Assembly: GCF_900185645.1 (NCBI RefSeq)
Contig: NZ_FYAM01000004.1
Location: 186,001-250,000, forward strand
Direction: 5' to 3'
DNA: 64,000 bases
From: Clostridium sp. BSD9I1
Lineage (GTDB): Bacteria > Bacillota > Clostridia > Clostridiales > Clostridiaceae
Shown here: in pieces, positions 11,131-19,496 of the stretch
Position numbering within the stretch: position 1 is the stretch's first letter
How the letters are laid out: every line of letters begins with the position of its first letter
Made by a program: the position numbers and the translations under genes
The notes under the pieces: model-generated
What the model saw: only the letters and a program-made list of their open reading frames with translations
The model's database searches: none
Told to the model about the DNA's origin: nothing

Positions 11131-11484
11131 GGGGGCGTACATGGTTTCGACGGGGGTAAGTTGCCCCTGAGAAGCGAGTCGAGGGTCCTGGACCCGCGTT
11201 AAAAAACTAGGAAAAATATAAACGCAAACGATAATTTAGCGTTAGCTGCCTAATTAGCGCAGCTCGTCCTACCCGGGAGGCCTACGGCTTGGGATTAGGG
11301 CGTCATTTAGTAGGGAACCGAGCTCTACAAAGCTTTGAGTAGAGAACGGAATTTATGAAGCTACTGAAGTTTAAAGCCTGTTAGTGGGCGTTAAACCTAG
11401 GGAATTTTAAAACACTATCTGCACTCGGAGATGCTCAGGAGTTACTACTTTCGGACAGCGGTTCGACACCGCTCGCCTCCACCA
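11131..11484 (+). ncRNA. ssrA: Transfer-messenger RNA (tmRNA, one-piece)
   Basis: Rescues stalled ribosomes and tags the unfinished protein. The 5' end GGGGGCG pairs with CGCCTCC before the encoded ACCA 3' end, and the tRNA-like T arm GTTCGACACC is present. The 5' part has the conserved ACATGGTTTCGACGGG. The tag reading frame runs from GCA at 11224 to TAA at 11251-11253 and encodes ANDNLALAA, so the full tag with the charged alanine is AANDNLALAA, ending in the usual protease signal. Pseudoknot sequences follow. Length about 354 nt. Confidence 0.97.
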
Positions 11485-11498
11485 AACCCGATAATTTC

Positions 11499-11526
11499 AG
11501 CCTGGTTACCCACCAGGCTTTTTATA
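11499..11526 (+). terminator. Intrinsic terminator of ssrA
   Basis: AGCCTGGT (11499-11506), loop TACCC, ACCAGGCT (11512-11519), then TTTTATATTTTTT. Confidence 0.9.
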
Positions 11527-11646
11527 TTTTTTGAAAAATTATTAGAGAGTATATTATCAAAAAACAAATTTATCACTTTACTTACATAGCTTTTGATATT
11601 TTTATAAACAATAAGTATATGATATGCAAGTAAGGAGATGAAAATT

Positions 11647-12288
11647 ATGGATATAAGTTATGGTTTGTTGAAATGTACAATTCTAGAAACTACTGCAATA
11701 AAGGGAGATAGTCCTCATTTCCATATACATGTCATTGCTGATGGAATACACTTTAGAATTGCCATAAATATAAAATCTGAAACGTATCCTTATGATTTGC
11801 TTTATTATATTGATGATGACTTTCAGAATGAACTTACGGCCAAACTATCAGAAATACCTTTTGGATTTTATCCAATTGGTCCAAATATAAAGAAAGACTA
11901 CGGTCTTGACTATATTCGTGGGAATTTACTCAATATAAAAAATATGGAGCCGTTGCCGGATGTGCTTCCTGGTCCTGATAATGATTTAAATGAAAAGATT
12001 CGTAACATTACACATAAAGTTCTTGAAAATCCAGAAACTATTTTGTATGTTTTTGGAAGGCGGTGGGGACCTGAGGGTAGTAAAGATAAATACTTTCATT
12101 TCACTCCAAGTGATGGTATACATTCTATTCATATGAATCAAGAAATAAATCAATTTCAAGAGAATCCTGATAATAGTTGGCAGGATGGAGGCTTATTAAT
12201 AAATTTTGTTTCAGAAGATAAGTGGAAGGCCATTTTTTTAGCTTTTCAAGCTTATCATAATGGAAGTGAAGAGATTAATAATGCGTAA
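11647..12288 (+). CDS. DUF2278 family protein (YukJ-like), function unknown
   Basis: A 213-residue soluble protein. It shows the conserved pattern of the DUF2278 family: N-terminal SYGLLKC and SPHFHIHV, LDYIRGNLLNI, the very conserved LPGPDNDLNEKI, YVFGRRWGPEG, KYFHFTPSDGIHSIHMNQ and WQDGGLLINF, then FLAFQAYH. The many conserved His, Asp and Trp residues suggest an enzyme or metal site, but no activity is known to me. ATG 11638 lies directly against AAGGAG, so ATG 11647, 9 bases from it, is taken as start. It stands alone between ssrA and the RtcB-like gene with about 80 bases to each next signal. Confidence 0.85.
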   Translation: MDISYGLLKCTILETTAIKGDSPHFHIHVIADGIHFRIAINIKSETYPYDLLYYIDDDFQNELTAKLSEIPFGFYPIGPNIKKDYGLDYIRGNLLNIKNMEPLPDVLPGPDNDLNEKIRNITHKVLENPETILYVFGRRWGPEGSKDKYFHFTPSDGIHSIHMNQEINQFQENPDNSWQDGGLLINFVSEDKWKAIFLAFQAYHNGSEEINNA

Positions 12289-12370
12289 TATGGCATAAAT
12301 AAGAATTAAAGATAGCCTAAGATGAGAAAATAAAACATAAAATAAATACATTATAATTAAAGGAGTATTT

Positions 12371-13468
12371 ATGGATAATATAGTTAAAGTAATAAAAAGT
12401 GAAAAGTCGTGGATGGAAAGTAACGCTATTGATCAACTTAAGAAAGTAGCAGAGCTTGATGGAGTAGTAAAAGCTGTTGGACTACCTGATCTTCATATTG
12501 GTAAGACTCCAGTGGGAGCTAGTTTTGTCACGAAGGAAGTAATTTATCCTCATTTAATTGGTAATGATATTGGATGCGGTATGGCTTTGTTTTCAACAAA
12601 TATAAACAAGGGCAAGTTTAAATTTGATAAAGTTAGAGGAAAACTTGAGAGATTAAATGGACTTGAAAGTATAGATATATCCCATTTAACTGAAGAGATT
12701 CATTTGCCTATGAAGGAGGCTCTTGGAACTATTGGATCTGGAAATCATTTTGCAGAGTTTCAGCAAATTGATAAAGTATATGATCAAGACTTATTAGATG
12801 AGTTAGATATAAATAAAGGATACATATATCTTTTAGTTCATAGTGGATCAAGAGGTTATGGGGAGTATATATTAAGGAAATATATTGGGGAGTATTCTTG
12901 TCAAGAGGGACTTAGAGAAAATAGTGAAGGTTATATTGAATACTTTAAGGAGCATAATAGTGCAGTAGAGTTTGGGGCGTTTAATAGAGAATTAATTGCA
13001 TATAGGCTTTTAAGTACAATTGGTGCAAAGGATGGGCATAAGCTTTTAGATAGTACCCATAATTCAATAGCTATTAAGGAACTTAATGGAGAAAAACTTT
13101 ATGTTCATAGAAAAGGTGCAGCGCCTGCAGATGTAGGGTGTGTTGTAATTGCAGGTACTAGAGGCTCTAATTCGTATATTGTTAAGCCACAAGCTAACTC
13201 TTTGGAATATGCTTTTTCAGTTGCGCATGGAGCCGGAAGGCGTTGGAATAGACTTTCCTGAAAAGAAAGGCTTGAACATGTATATCCTAATAAGTCTGTG
13301 AGGGAAAAACTTTTAGGAAGCAATTTAATATATAGCGATAGAAGTATTATATACGAGGAAGCTCCAGAGGCATATAAAAGCATTGATAAAGTTATAGAAG
13401 ATATGTTAAATGAAGACATGATAAAAGTTGTTGCAAGTCTAAAGCCTCTCATAACTTATAAAGCTTAA
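12371..13468 (+). pseudogene. RtcB-like RNA ligase family gene interrupted by an in-frame TGA
   Basis: RtcB proteins join RNA 2',3'-cyclic phosphate (or 3'-phosphate) and 5'-OH ends using GTP and Mn2+. The reading frame has GLPDLHIGKTPVGAS, NDIGCGMALF (Mn ligand Cys near residue 69), GSGNHFAEF, LLVHSGSRGYG and AHGAGR with the guanylylated His near residue 286. At codon 297 (13259-13261) a TGA stops translation, but the same frame continues without shift for 68 more codons to a TAA at 13466, and this part has the normal family C-terminus (YEEAPEAYKSIDKVIEDM, then VVASLKPLITYK). Total about 365 residues, as in the short RtcB-like group often named release-factor-H-coupled. No prfH lies beside it. 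Either a recent nonsense mutation or a recoded UGA; a convincing bacterial SECIS hairpin was not seen. Start ATG has AAAGGAGT upstream. Confidence 0.85.
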
Positions 13469-13597
13469 CAAGGCCTGACTGCTTGATAAATAGTATATTT
13501 AATTTTATTAATTTATATTGCAAGTTGCAAAGTTAAGAACTATAAGCTATAATATTTTATGTAATTAATGTATGATATGAAATAACAATATAAAACA

Positions 13598-13745
13598 TGT
13601 AAAAAGGTGCCCGAAAGGGAGAATAGGGAATGAGGTATAAGCCTCAGCGGTCCCACCACTGTAAACGGTAGAACTTTTATAATCCACTGGATTACACCGG
13701 GAAGGAAAAAGTATCGTTAGTCCGTAAGCCAGGAGACCTGCCTTT
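13598..13745 (+). promoter_or_regulatory. Cobalamin riboswitch (B12 element)
   Basis: Contains all the conserved blocks of the adenosylcobalamin riboswitch in order: AAAAAGGTGCC, AGGGAATGAGGT, GCCTCAGCGGTCCC, CCACTGTAA, the GGGAAGG segment and the B12 box AGCCAGGAGACCTGCC (ends about 13743). It is followed by a strong terminator and then the RlmN-like gene, so expression of that gene should fall when cobalamin is plentiful. Boundaries are approximate. Confidence 0.95.
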
Positions 13746-13793
13746 TTCATTATTGCATCTTAGATTTAAGAGGCTATATTAAGAATGATGGCA

Positions 13794-13834
13794 AAATTCT
13801 TGAATACAAATATTTGTATTCAAGAATTTTTTTC
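13794..13834 (+). terminator. Riboswitch-controlled intrinsic terminator
   Basis: Perfect inverted repeat of 18 bases per arm (13794-13811 and 13812-13829, centre AAATATTT) followed by a T-run. It lies between the B12 element and the downstream coding region and is the likely expression platform. Confidence 0.85.
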
Positions 13835-13867
13835 TTTTTGTTTAAAAAATTTAATGAGGTGATGGAT

Positions 13868-14743
13868 ATGAAGGTTATTAAAAAGCTTGTAAGTTGTGAC
13901 AATTCTATAAAATATTTATTAAGAATGAAAGACGGTAATACTATTGAAACTTTATATATGTATGATAAGGAATTAAAACTTACTTATCATAGTACAGTAT
14001 GTGTCTCTTCTCAAGTGGGCTGTGCCCAGGGATGTTTTTTCTGCGCAACAGGAAAACAAGGCTTGGTAAGAAATCTTACCTCGCTTGAAATAACTGAACA
14101 GGTAGGTGTTTGTGTTGATTACTGCAAAGAAGCGAAGTTACTGCCAATAGATGCAGTTGTTTTTGCAGGAATGGGTGAACCTTTTATGAATTATGAAAAT
14201 GTTAGAGATGCCATAATTAGCATATATAACAAATATAAAATAAGCAGTTTTGAAATTGCAACAGTAGGTTTAGCACCGAGAATCCGCAGATTGATAAATG
14301 ATTTTAAAGATAGTGATGTTAAGATTAGACTTAACTTATCATTACATGCATCGTCAAATGATACACGTAAAAATATAATGCCAGTTACCTTAAAATATGA
14401 CATAAATTCTATAATTGAAGCAGCAGTTGAATATGCGGAAACATTCAACATAAAGACCAGAATAAGATATATGATATTTAAAGGTATAAATGATACTGAC
14501 GAGGATGTAAAAAGATTAGAGGGGCTGCTAGAAGATAAGCCATTAAAACTTATAATTTCAGCGTATAATGATAATAATATAGAAGGACTGATTGCGCCAC
14601 AAGAAAGTGATGTAACAAACTTTTATAATAAACTAAAAAACAAGATAGATTGCGAGATATTCCACAATTTTGGGAAGGACATTAAGGGAGGATGTGGACA
14701 GCTTAGACAAGAAAAGATGATAGAAGATGAGGAAGTAGTATAG
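13868..14743 (+). CDS. Short RlmN/Cfr-like radical SAM protein under B12 control
   Basis: Radical SAM enzyme of the class A methyltransferase type. Seen: SSQVGCAQGCFFCATGK with the CxxxCxxC 4Fe-4S motif, FAGMGEPFMNYENV, the SAM-binding LNLSLHAS, and near the C-terminus FGKDIKGGCGQLR, whose Cys corresponds to the methyl-carrying Cys of RlmN. The 291-residue product is about 50 residues shorter than RlmN because it lacks most of the N-terminal helical RNA-binding domain. ATG 13868 lies 6 bases after GAGGTG; the ATG at 13862 is too close. RlmN methylates A2503 of 23S rRNA and A37 of some tRNAs, but the substrate here is unknown. The B12 riboswitch suggests a role linked to cobalamin or to a B12-replaceable step. 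Confidence 0.85.
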   Translation: MKVIKKLVSCDNSIKYLLRMKDGNTIETLYMYDKELKLTYHSTVCVSSQVGCAQGCFFCATGKQGLVRNLTSLEITEQVGVCVDYCKEAKLLPIDAVVFAGMGEPFMNYENVRDAIISIYNKYKISSFEIATVGLAPRIRRLINDFKDSDVKIRLNLSLHASSNDTRKNIMPVTLKYDINSIIEAAVEYAETFNIKTRIRYMIFKGINDTDEDVKRLEGLLEDKPLKLIISAYNDNNIEGLIAPQESDVTNFYNKLKNKIDCEIFHNFGKDIKGGCGQLRQEKMIEDEEVV

Positions 14744-14883
14744 TTTAACGTTTAAACAGAATTTATTAAAAAGTTATCATAAGAAAATTTTAAATTAAAG
14801 ATATAGTAAAACAAAAATAATTGTGATAAAATTACCACAAGATAAAGTGTTAAAGCTTTATTAAATTTTAAGTAGACACATAA

Positions 14884-14918
14884 AGGAGGGGCGACTGGCT
14901 TTGCACGCCAGGTATAAT
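14884..14918 (+). promoter_or_regulatory. Ribosome site with hairpin before ddh start
   Basis: AGGAGGG at 14884-14890 is 28 bases from the conserved ATG at 14919, too far for normal use. A hairpin CTGGC (14895-14899), loop TTTGCAC, GCCAG (14907-14911) lies between; if folded, the effective distance is about 11 bases. A TTG at 14901 is the competing start at normal spacing. Confidence 0.45.
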
Positions 14919-15896
14919 ATGAATAATAAGATTAGAATAGGTATTGTAGGTTATGGAAACCTTGGAAAAGGTGTAGAATTATCTTTAAAACAAAACCCAG
15001 ATTTTGAATTAGAGGCTATTTTCACAAGAAGAAATCCTGACAAATTGCAGTCAAATTCAAAAATGGTACATATTTCAGAAATGGAAAATTATAAGGACAA
15101 AATTGATGTTATGATTCTTTGTGGAGGATCTGCAACAGATTTACCAGAGCAGGCTCCAGAGATTGCAGCAACATTTAATACCGTAGATAGCTTTGATACT
15201 CATGCTAGAATACCAGAATATTTTAATAGGCTAGATGAAGTAACAAAAAGAGCTGGTACTATTGGACTTATATCCGTTGGCTGGGATCCAGGAGTATTTT
15301 CACTAAGCCGACTTTTAGGTCAATCAATACTTCCAGTTGGAAAAGACTATACTTTCTGGGGCAAGGGAGTAAGTCAAGGTCATTCAGATGCAATAAGAAG
15401 AGTAGCTGGTGTTAAGGATGGTATTCAATATACTATACCTGTTGAATCTGCTATTGAAAGAGTTCGTACAGGAGAAAATCCTGAATTTTCAACAAGAGAA
15501 AAACATGAAAGGGTTTGTTATGTAGTGCCTGAGGAAGGTGCCGATTTGGAGCAAATAGAAAATGAAATTAAAAACATGCCAAATTATTTCTCAGATTATA
15601 ATACTACAGTGAATTTTATAACTGAAGAAGATTTAAAGGAGAATCATAGCGGGATACCTCACGGTGGATTTGTTATTCGTACAGGTGTAACCGGAGAGAA
15701 TACTAAGCAGAGAATGGAACTTAGTTTAGATCTTGGAAGTAATCCAGAGTTTACTTCTAGTGTGCTAGTAGCTTATGCAAGAGCAGCTTATAGAATGTCC
15801 AAAGAAGGTCAATCAGGAGCGCGTACAGTATTAGATATTCCATTTTCATATTTATCACCAAAATCAGGGGAACAATTAAGAAAAGAATTGTTATAG
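14919..15896 (+). CDS. ddh: meso-Diaminopimelate dehydrogenase
   Basis: NADPH-dependent reductive amination of tetrahydrodipicolinate directly to meso-diaminopimelate, the one-step branch to lysine and peptidoglycan. 325 residues from the ATG at 14919 (MNNKIRIGIVGYGNLGKG), which carries the N-terminal dinucleotide-binding motif. Further family segments: FDTHARIPEYF, SVGWDPGVFSLSRLL, the substrate-site FWGKGVSQGHSDAIRR, REKHERVCYV and GEQLRKELL at the end. A TTG at 14901 would add six residues; see the ribosome-site entry. Monocistronic between a 175-base gap and a palindromic terminator. Confidence 0.95.
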   Translation: MNNKIRIGIVGYGNLGKGVELSLKQNPDFELEAIFTRRNPDKLQSNSKMVHISEMENYKDKIDVMILCGGSATDLPEQAPEIAATFNTVDSFDTHARIPEYFNRLDEVTKRAGTIGLISVGWDPGVFSLSRLLGQSILPVGKDYTFWGKGVSQGHSDAIRRVAGVKDGIQYTIPVESAIERVRTGENPEFSTREKHERVCYVVPEEGADLEQIENEIKNMPNYFSDYNTTVNFITEEDLKENHSGIPHGGFVIRTGVTGENTKQRMELSLDLGSNPEFTSSVLVAYARAAYRMSKEGQSGARTVLDIPFSYLSPKSGEQLRKELL

Positions 15897-15929
15897 GATA
15901 GATTGAAGACAAGTACAATATATAAGTTA

Positions 15930-15961
15930 AAAGAACACCAATACTAGTATTGGTGTTCTTT
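15930..15961 (+). terminator. Palindromic terminator after ddh
   Basis: A 32-base perfect palindrome centred on ACTAGT, arms AAAGAACACCAATACT and its complement. The T-run after it is short (TTCTTTG). Confidence 0.7.
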
Positions 15962-16095
15962 GTGAATTTGTAGGATTTAATTAAATAATTTTTTAAAATA
16001 AGTTTTTGGGCTTATATGAGTAAATTTTCAGTATTCAAATATTAAAATAATGTTATAATATTTAAAAAAACATATAAAATTAAAGGAGTTTAACT

Positions 16096-16323
16096 ATGAG
16101 ACTAACTTATAAAAACCCAAGGGAATTAGCAACATGTATAAAGGATTTGGTAGATTCATACTTAGAAGGATTAATTGAGCATGATCCATTTGAAGAAAAG
16201 TTAATAAAGCTTATTAACGCTAATAAAGATAGAATTTATAAGGATGATGTAATGTCTGTAAAGATATCTAGCGTTTTAGGAAATTCAAGGATAGATATAA
16301 TTAATAAAATAATAAATAAGTAA
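16096..16323 (+). CDS. Small conserved clostridial-type protein, function unknown
   Basis: A 75-residue, charged, helical-looking soluble protein with no signal peptide or membrane segment. It begins MRLTYKNPRELATCIKDLVD and has one Cys. It resembles the short TIGR04540-like proteins of clostridia, but I am not certain of the family. Supported as a real gene by AAAGGAG before the ATG, by Lys- and Asn-rich codon use like its neighbours, and by its own strong terminator. Nothing in the context suggests a function. Confidence 0.7.
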   Translation: MRLTYKNPRELATCIKDLVDSYLEGLIEHDPFEEKLIKLINANKDRIYKDDVMSVKISSVLGNSRIDIINKIINK

Positions 16324-16327
16324 AATA

Positions 16328-16357
16328 AAAGCCTGGTTTGAGTAGCCAGGCTTTTTA
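16328..16357 (+). terminator. Intrinsic terminator
   Basis: AAGCCTGG, loop, CCAGGCTT followed by TTTATTA, directly after the small 75-residue gene. Confidence 0.88.
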
Positions 16358-16460
16358 TTAAATGTTTTTTGTAAGACTTAACTAGCTTCCAATCAGCATT
16401 TATCTTATACAATAGGATACCAATATTTATAGGGTACTAAATATATTGTTAATAAAACCT

Positions 16461-16489
16461 TTGACAAGCTTAGTAAAATCTGATATTTT
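16461..16489 (+). promoter_or_regulatory. Promoter for the acetate-transporter-family gene
   Basis: Perfect TTGACA (16461-16466), 17-base spacer and TATTTT (16484-16489), about 48 bases upstream of the start codon. Confidence 0.6.
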
Positions 16490-16536
16490 ATATTGGGAAT
16501 TTATTAATTTTTTGTAAACATATTAGGAGGAACTAA

Positions 16537-17187
16537 ATGAATACTCAAACACAAAATGTAAAGATTGTAAATGCAGATTCGTCAGCGTTGGGATTATTTG
16601 GACTTGCTATGGTAACAATTGTAGCTTCTTCTCAAAAGCTGGGGTTAACAGAGGGTATATCTTATGCTTTGCCATGGGCTATTTTTCTAGGAGGATTTGC
16701 ACAGTTATTTGCATGTTTTAATGATTCAAAGAGGCAAAATGTTTTTGGAACAACAGCCTTTGGAGCATATGGATTTTTCTGGCTTGCAATTGGTGCTTCA
16801 TGGATGATAAATGCTGGGGTATTTGGGCAAACTTTGAAGGCGGGTGTAGATCCAAAACAGATTGGCTTTGCCTATTTGGGATATCTAATATTTACTATCT
16901 TTATGACAATTGGAGCAATGGAAACACATAAGGTATTATTTACTGTTTTCTTTTTGATTGACTTCTTATTTTTAGGATTAACGCTTTCCTCTTTTGGCAT
17001 AGCTCATGAATTTACTCATATGTTAGCAGCATATTCAGAGCTGCTTATCGCATTGGTATCTTTTTACGGCTCAGCAGCAGCAGTTTTAAACCCTCACTTT
17101 GGCAGGGAGTTTTTACCTGTAGGAAAGCCTTTTGGAGTGTTTAAAAAGTTGAGTGTTAAGGAAGAGGAAATGAAGAAAGCTTCATAG
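16537..17187 (+). CDS. Acetate/succinate transporter family protein (GPR1/FUN34/YaaH, SatP-like)
   Basis: Six-helix membrane protein of the AceTr family; relatives move acetate, succinate or protons, some as channels. 216 residues. Helices lie at about 18-36, 44-62, 70-92, 105-125, 128-148 and 155-178. The family signature NPAPLGL near the N-terminus reads NADSSALGLFGLA here, so the Asn is kept but the proline is missing. Preceded by TAGGAGG. Monocistronic; a bidirectional terminator separates it from the convergent chemoreceptor. The substrate cannot be decided from sequence. Confidence 0.87.
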   Translation: MNTQTQNVKIVNADSSALGLFGLAMVTIVASSQKLGLTEGISYALPWAIFLGGFAQLFACFNDSKRQNVFGTTAFGAYGFFWLAIGASWMINAGVFGQTLKAGVDPKQIGFAYLGYLIFTIFMTIGAMETHKVLFTVFFLIDFLFLGLTLSSFGIAHEFTHMLAAYSELLIALVSFYGSAAAVLNPHFGREFLPVGKPFGVFKKLSVKEEEMKKAS

Positions 17188-17212
17188 GAAAAAATAACGT
17201 TAATAAATAATT

Positions 17213-17248
17213 AAAAACCACGTTGAAGTTATATACGACGTGGTTTTT
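17213..17248. terminator. Bidirectional terminator
   Basis: AAAAACCACGT (17213-17223) and ACGTGGTTTTT (17238-17248). A-rich on one side and T-rich on the other, so it can end both the rightward transporter gene and the leftward chemoreceptor gene. Confidence 0.88.
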
Positions 17249-17279
17249 AAAATATATAGAAAAAGGTATAATTTTATTT

Positions 17280-18260
17280 TTATTCTTTGACGTTAATTTT
17301 ATTTTCTTGAATAAGCTTTTGGCTATAAGAGTCGAGCTCAACCCCTGTTTTATGAAGTTGATTATCAACTACGCTGGCTTGGGCTATGTGGTCAATTATT
17401 GAGTTGGTGGTAGTCTTTAGGATGTTATCAACGTTTAGTATTTCCTTAGTCATAGTTTCAATATGCTCTTTTTGAGTAGATACAATATTCATAACTTGTA
17501 GTACTTCTTCTTCAACTTGAGCTATAGTAGACAAGCTTTTTTCTACTTTTTCTATAGCATCACTTGAAGCTTTAACTCCCTTTGAAATAACTGAGTTAGA
17601 TTTATCAGAATTAATTAATACTTTTTTTGTTTCATTTTGAATTCCATGTATTAAGTTAGATATATCCTTTGTGCTTTTTCTAGTTATCTCAGCTAATTTC
17701 TTTACTTCACCAGCTACCACAGCGAATCCCTTACCTTGTTCACCGGCTCTAGCAGCTTCTATTGATGCATTTAGTGCTAAAAGGTTAGTTTGACTTGCAA
17801 TACTTGTTATTAATTGAACAACTTCATTGACTTTATTAAAGCTTTCGGCTAACTCGTTAATGCTACGAGTATTGTTAGCATTTTCGCTTTCTAGGGATTT
17901 AATTATAGAATCCATTTCTTCAATGGCCATTTTTCCTTCGTTTGATTTCTGAACTGTATCTTCTGTAATTTTTATAAGCTTATTACTTTCTGTAAATAGA
18001 TTATCTGTAGAGTCATTTGTAAGGTCAGTTAAACTTGAAATCTTACTCATATGTATTTTTATATTATCTGTAAGTTCAGTTAAGGCATTATGTTGATTAT
18101 TAACTATTTCATGCTTATCTACAGTTGTTTTTAATAAATCATTTATTGATTCTATAAATTCAATAGTTTCGGTACGAAATTGAGCATCTTTTTCCCTTAT
18201 CTCATTTAACTCAGTAGAAGAGATTAGCTCATCATTGATTGATTTGTTTTTTCTAATCAT
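17280..18260 (-). CDS. Soluble methyl-accepting chemotaxis protein
   Basis: Cytoplasmic chemoreceptor, 326 residues, with no membrane segment and no recognised sensor domain. The highly conserved signalling tip reads [20 protein letters not shown], then [18 protein letters not shown] (about residues 170-210), flanked by long heptad-repeat coiled coil. The short N-terminal part (about 1-60) is helical. It should form arrays with CheA and CheW and signal to the flagellar motor. Start ATG with AAGGGGGAT upstream. Divergent from motA across a 425-base gap. Confidence 0.93.
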   Translation of the reverse strand: MIRKNKSINDELISSTELNEIREKDAQFRTETIEFIESINDLLKTTVDKHEIVNNQHNALTELTDNIKIHMSKISSLTDLTNDSTDNLFTESNKLIKITEDTVQKSNEGKMAIEEMDSIIKSLESENANNTRSINELAESFNKVNEVVQLITSIASQTNLLALNASIEAARAGEQGKGFAVVAGEVKKLAEITRKSTKDISNLIHGIQNETKKVLINSDKSNSVISKGVKASSDAIEKVEKSLSTIAQVEEEVLQVMNIVSTQKEHIETMTKEILNVDNILKTTTNSIIDHIAQASVVDNQLHKTGVELDSYSQKLIQENKINVKE

Positions 18261-18685
18261 TTTTATCCCCCTTAGTTTTAGATGTTATTTATAATGAATT
18301 GGTTATTTAGTACCTATAAAGGTAACTTCTAACTTATATTTTATAGTTAATATTAATGATAAGCAATGTATTTCTGATTAGTATAAAACAAAAAAATTAA
18401 TAATGATAATGTATACATTAAATAAGACTTCATAATATGCTTAAAGAATTTAAGATGATAACCGAATAATAAAACATAATATATATTTAGACCAAGTATA
18501 ATGGGTGCTTGGTTTGTCTAATACCATGATGTTTTAAATTTCCTCATTAAAAGACAAAAAAACCAAAAAATTTCAAAAGATTACTTCCAATTATTATCAA
18601 AACAATGTAAAATGTTATTAATATAATATGACAAAAAATGTATCATATAATAAAAATATCCTATAAGGAGATGGGGGAAAGAGCA
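18261..18685. other. 425-base gap between chemoreceptor and motA
   Basis: No gene seen. Near the chemoreceptor start is a small inverted repeat TACCT-ATAA-AGGTA (18313-18326), a possible operator. A motility-sigma-like site, TAAA (18442-18445), 16 bases and CCGAATAA (18462-18469), could serve motAB, though the -10 has one extra A compared with CCGATAA. A hairpin ACCAAG/CTTGGT (18491-18513) would lie near the 5' end of that transcript. All are tentative. Confidence 0.4.
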
Positions 18686-19471
18686 ATGGATTTGATGTCA
18701 ATTTATGGTATAGTATTAGCGATTGGATTTATTTTGTTCGGGATACTTTCTAGTGGACAAATAACAACGTTTGTAGATATACCATCTGTACTAATAACTA
18801 TAGGTGGAACTATAGGTGCACTTTTACTTAGTAGTAAAGGAAAAAATGTTAAAGTATTATTAAAGCTATTTAGAATAGTTTTTAAGGAAAATAAATTTAA
18901 TAATGTTGAACTTATTACGAATTTTATAGAATGGTCTACAAAAGCCAGAAAAGAAGGATTATTATCGTTAGAAAATACAGTTGAAAGTATTTCAGATCCA
19001 TTTATAAAAAAAGGAATGATGATGATAGTTGACGGTTCAGAGCCAGATACAATAAAGGGTGTATTAGGACTAAAAATTAGAGGTATAATTGAAAGGCATA
19101 AGGAGAATAGAAATATGTTTGATACTGGGGCAGCTCTAGCACCTGCCTTTGGTATGATTGGTACGTTAATAGGGCTTATTAATATGCTTAAGCAATTATC
19201 CGATCCATCTAGCATAGGGCCTCAGATGTCTATTGCTTTAATTACAACACTTTATGGATCGTTTATAGCAAATGTAGTTTTTATGCCTATGTCTAAGAAG
19301 TTAAAGGCTAAAACCTCTGAAGAAGTATATCAAAAAGAAATGATTATAGAAGGATTATTAGGCATTCAAGCAGGAGAAAATCCAAATAACTTAAAGGAAA
19401 GAATGCTTTCATTTTTAGATGAGGAAACTATTAATCAGTTACAATCAACGAGTCAAAGGGGAGAAGAATAA
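18686..19471 (+). CDS. motA: Flagellar motor stator protein MotA
   Basis: Forms the ion-conducting stator with MotB and applies torque to the flagellar rotor. 262 residues with four membrane helices (about 5-22, 34-52, 148-170, 180-202). The family block reads APAFGMIGTLIGLINML and later SIALITTLYGSFIANVVF. The cytoplasmic loop between helices 2 and 3 is charged. Starts at 18638 and 18671 are possible, but the ATG at 18686 (MDLMSIYGIVLAIG) matches the family N-terminus and has GGGGGAAAG before it. Followed 25 bases later by motB. Confidence 0.94.
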   Translation: MDLMSIYGIVLAIGFILFGILSSGQITTFVDIPSVLITIGGTIGALLLSSKGKNVKVLLKLFRIVFKENKFNNVELITNFIEWSTKARKEGLLSLENTVESISDPFIKKGMMMIVDGSEPDTIKGVLGLKIRGIIERHKENRNMFDTGAALAPAFGMIGTLIGLINMLKQLSDPSSIGPQMSIALITTLYGSFIANVVFMPMSKKLKAKTSEEVYQKEMIIEGLLGIQAGENPNNLKERMLSFLDEETINQLQSTSQRGEE

Positions 19472-19496
19472 AATAATATGAAGGAGGAAGAGAGCG

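Noticed and set aside
13262-13300. SECIS-like hairpin after the TGA of the RtcB-like gene
   Set aside because: Only a 6-bp stem with one G-T pair and an 18-base loop without the expected G-rich short apical loop; too weak to call.
13105-13452. Minus-strand open frame of 115 codons over the end of the RtcB-like gene
   Set aside because: It lies opposite real coding sequence, has no ribosome site, and its translation shows no family pattern.
18703-19215. Minus-strand open frame of 170 codons opposite motA
   Set aside because: Antisense shadow of motA; hydrophobic composition comes from the complementary codons, no ribosome site.
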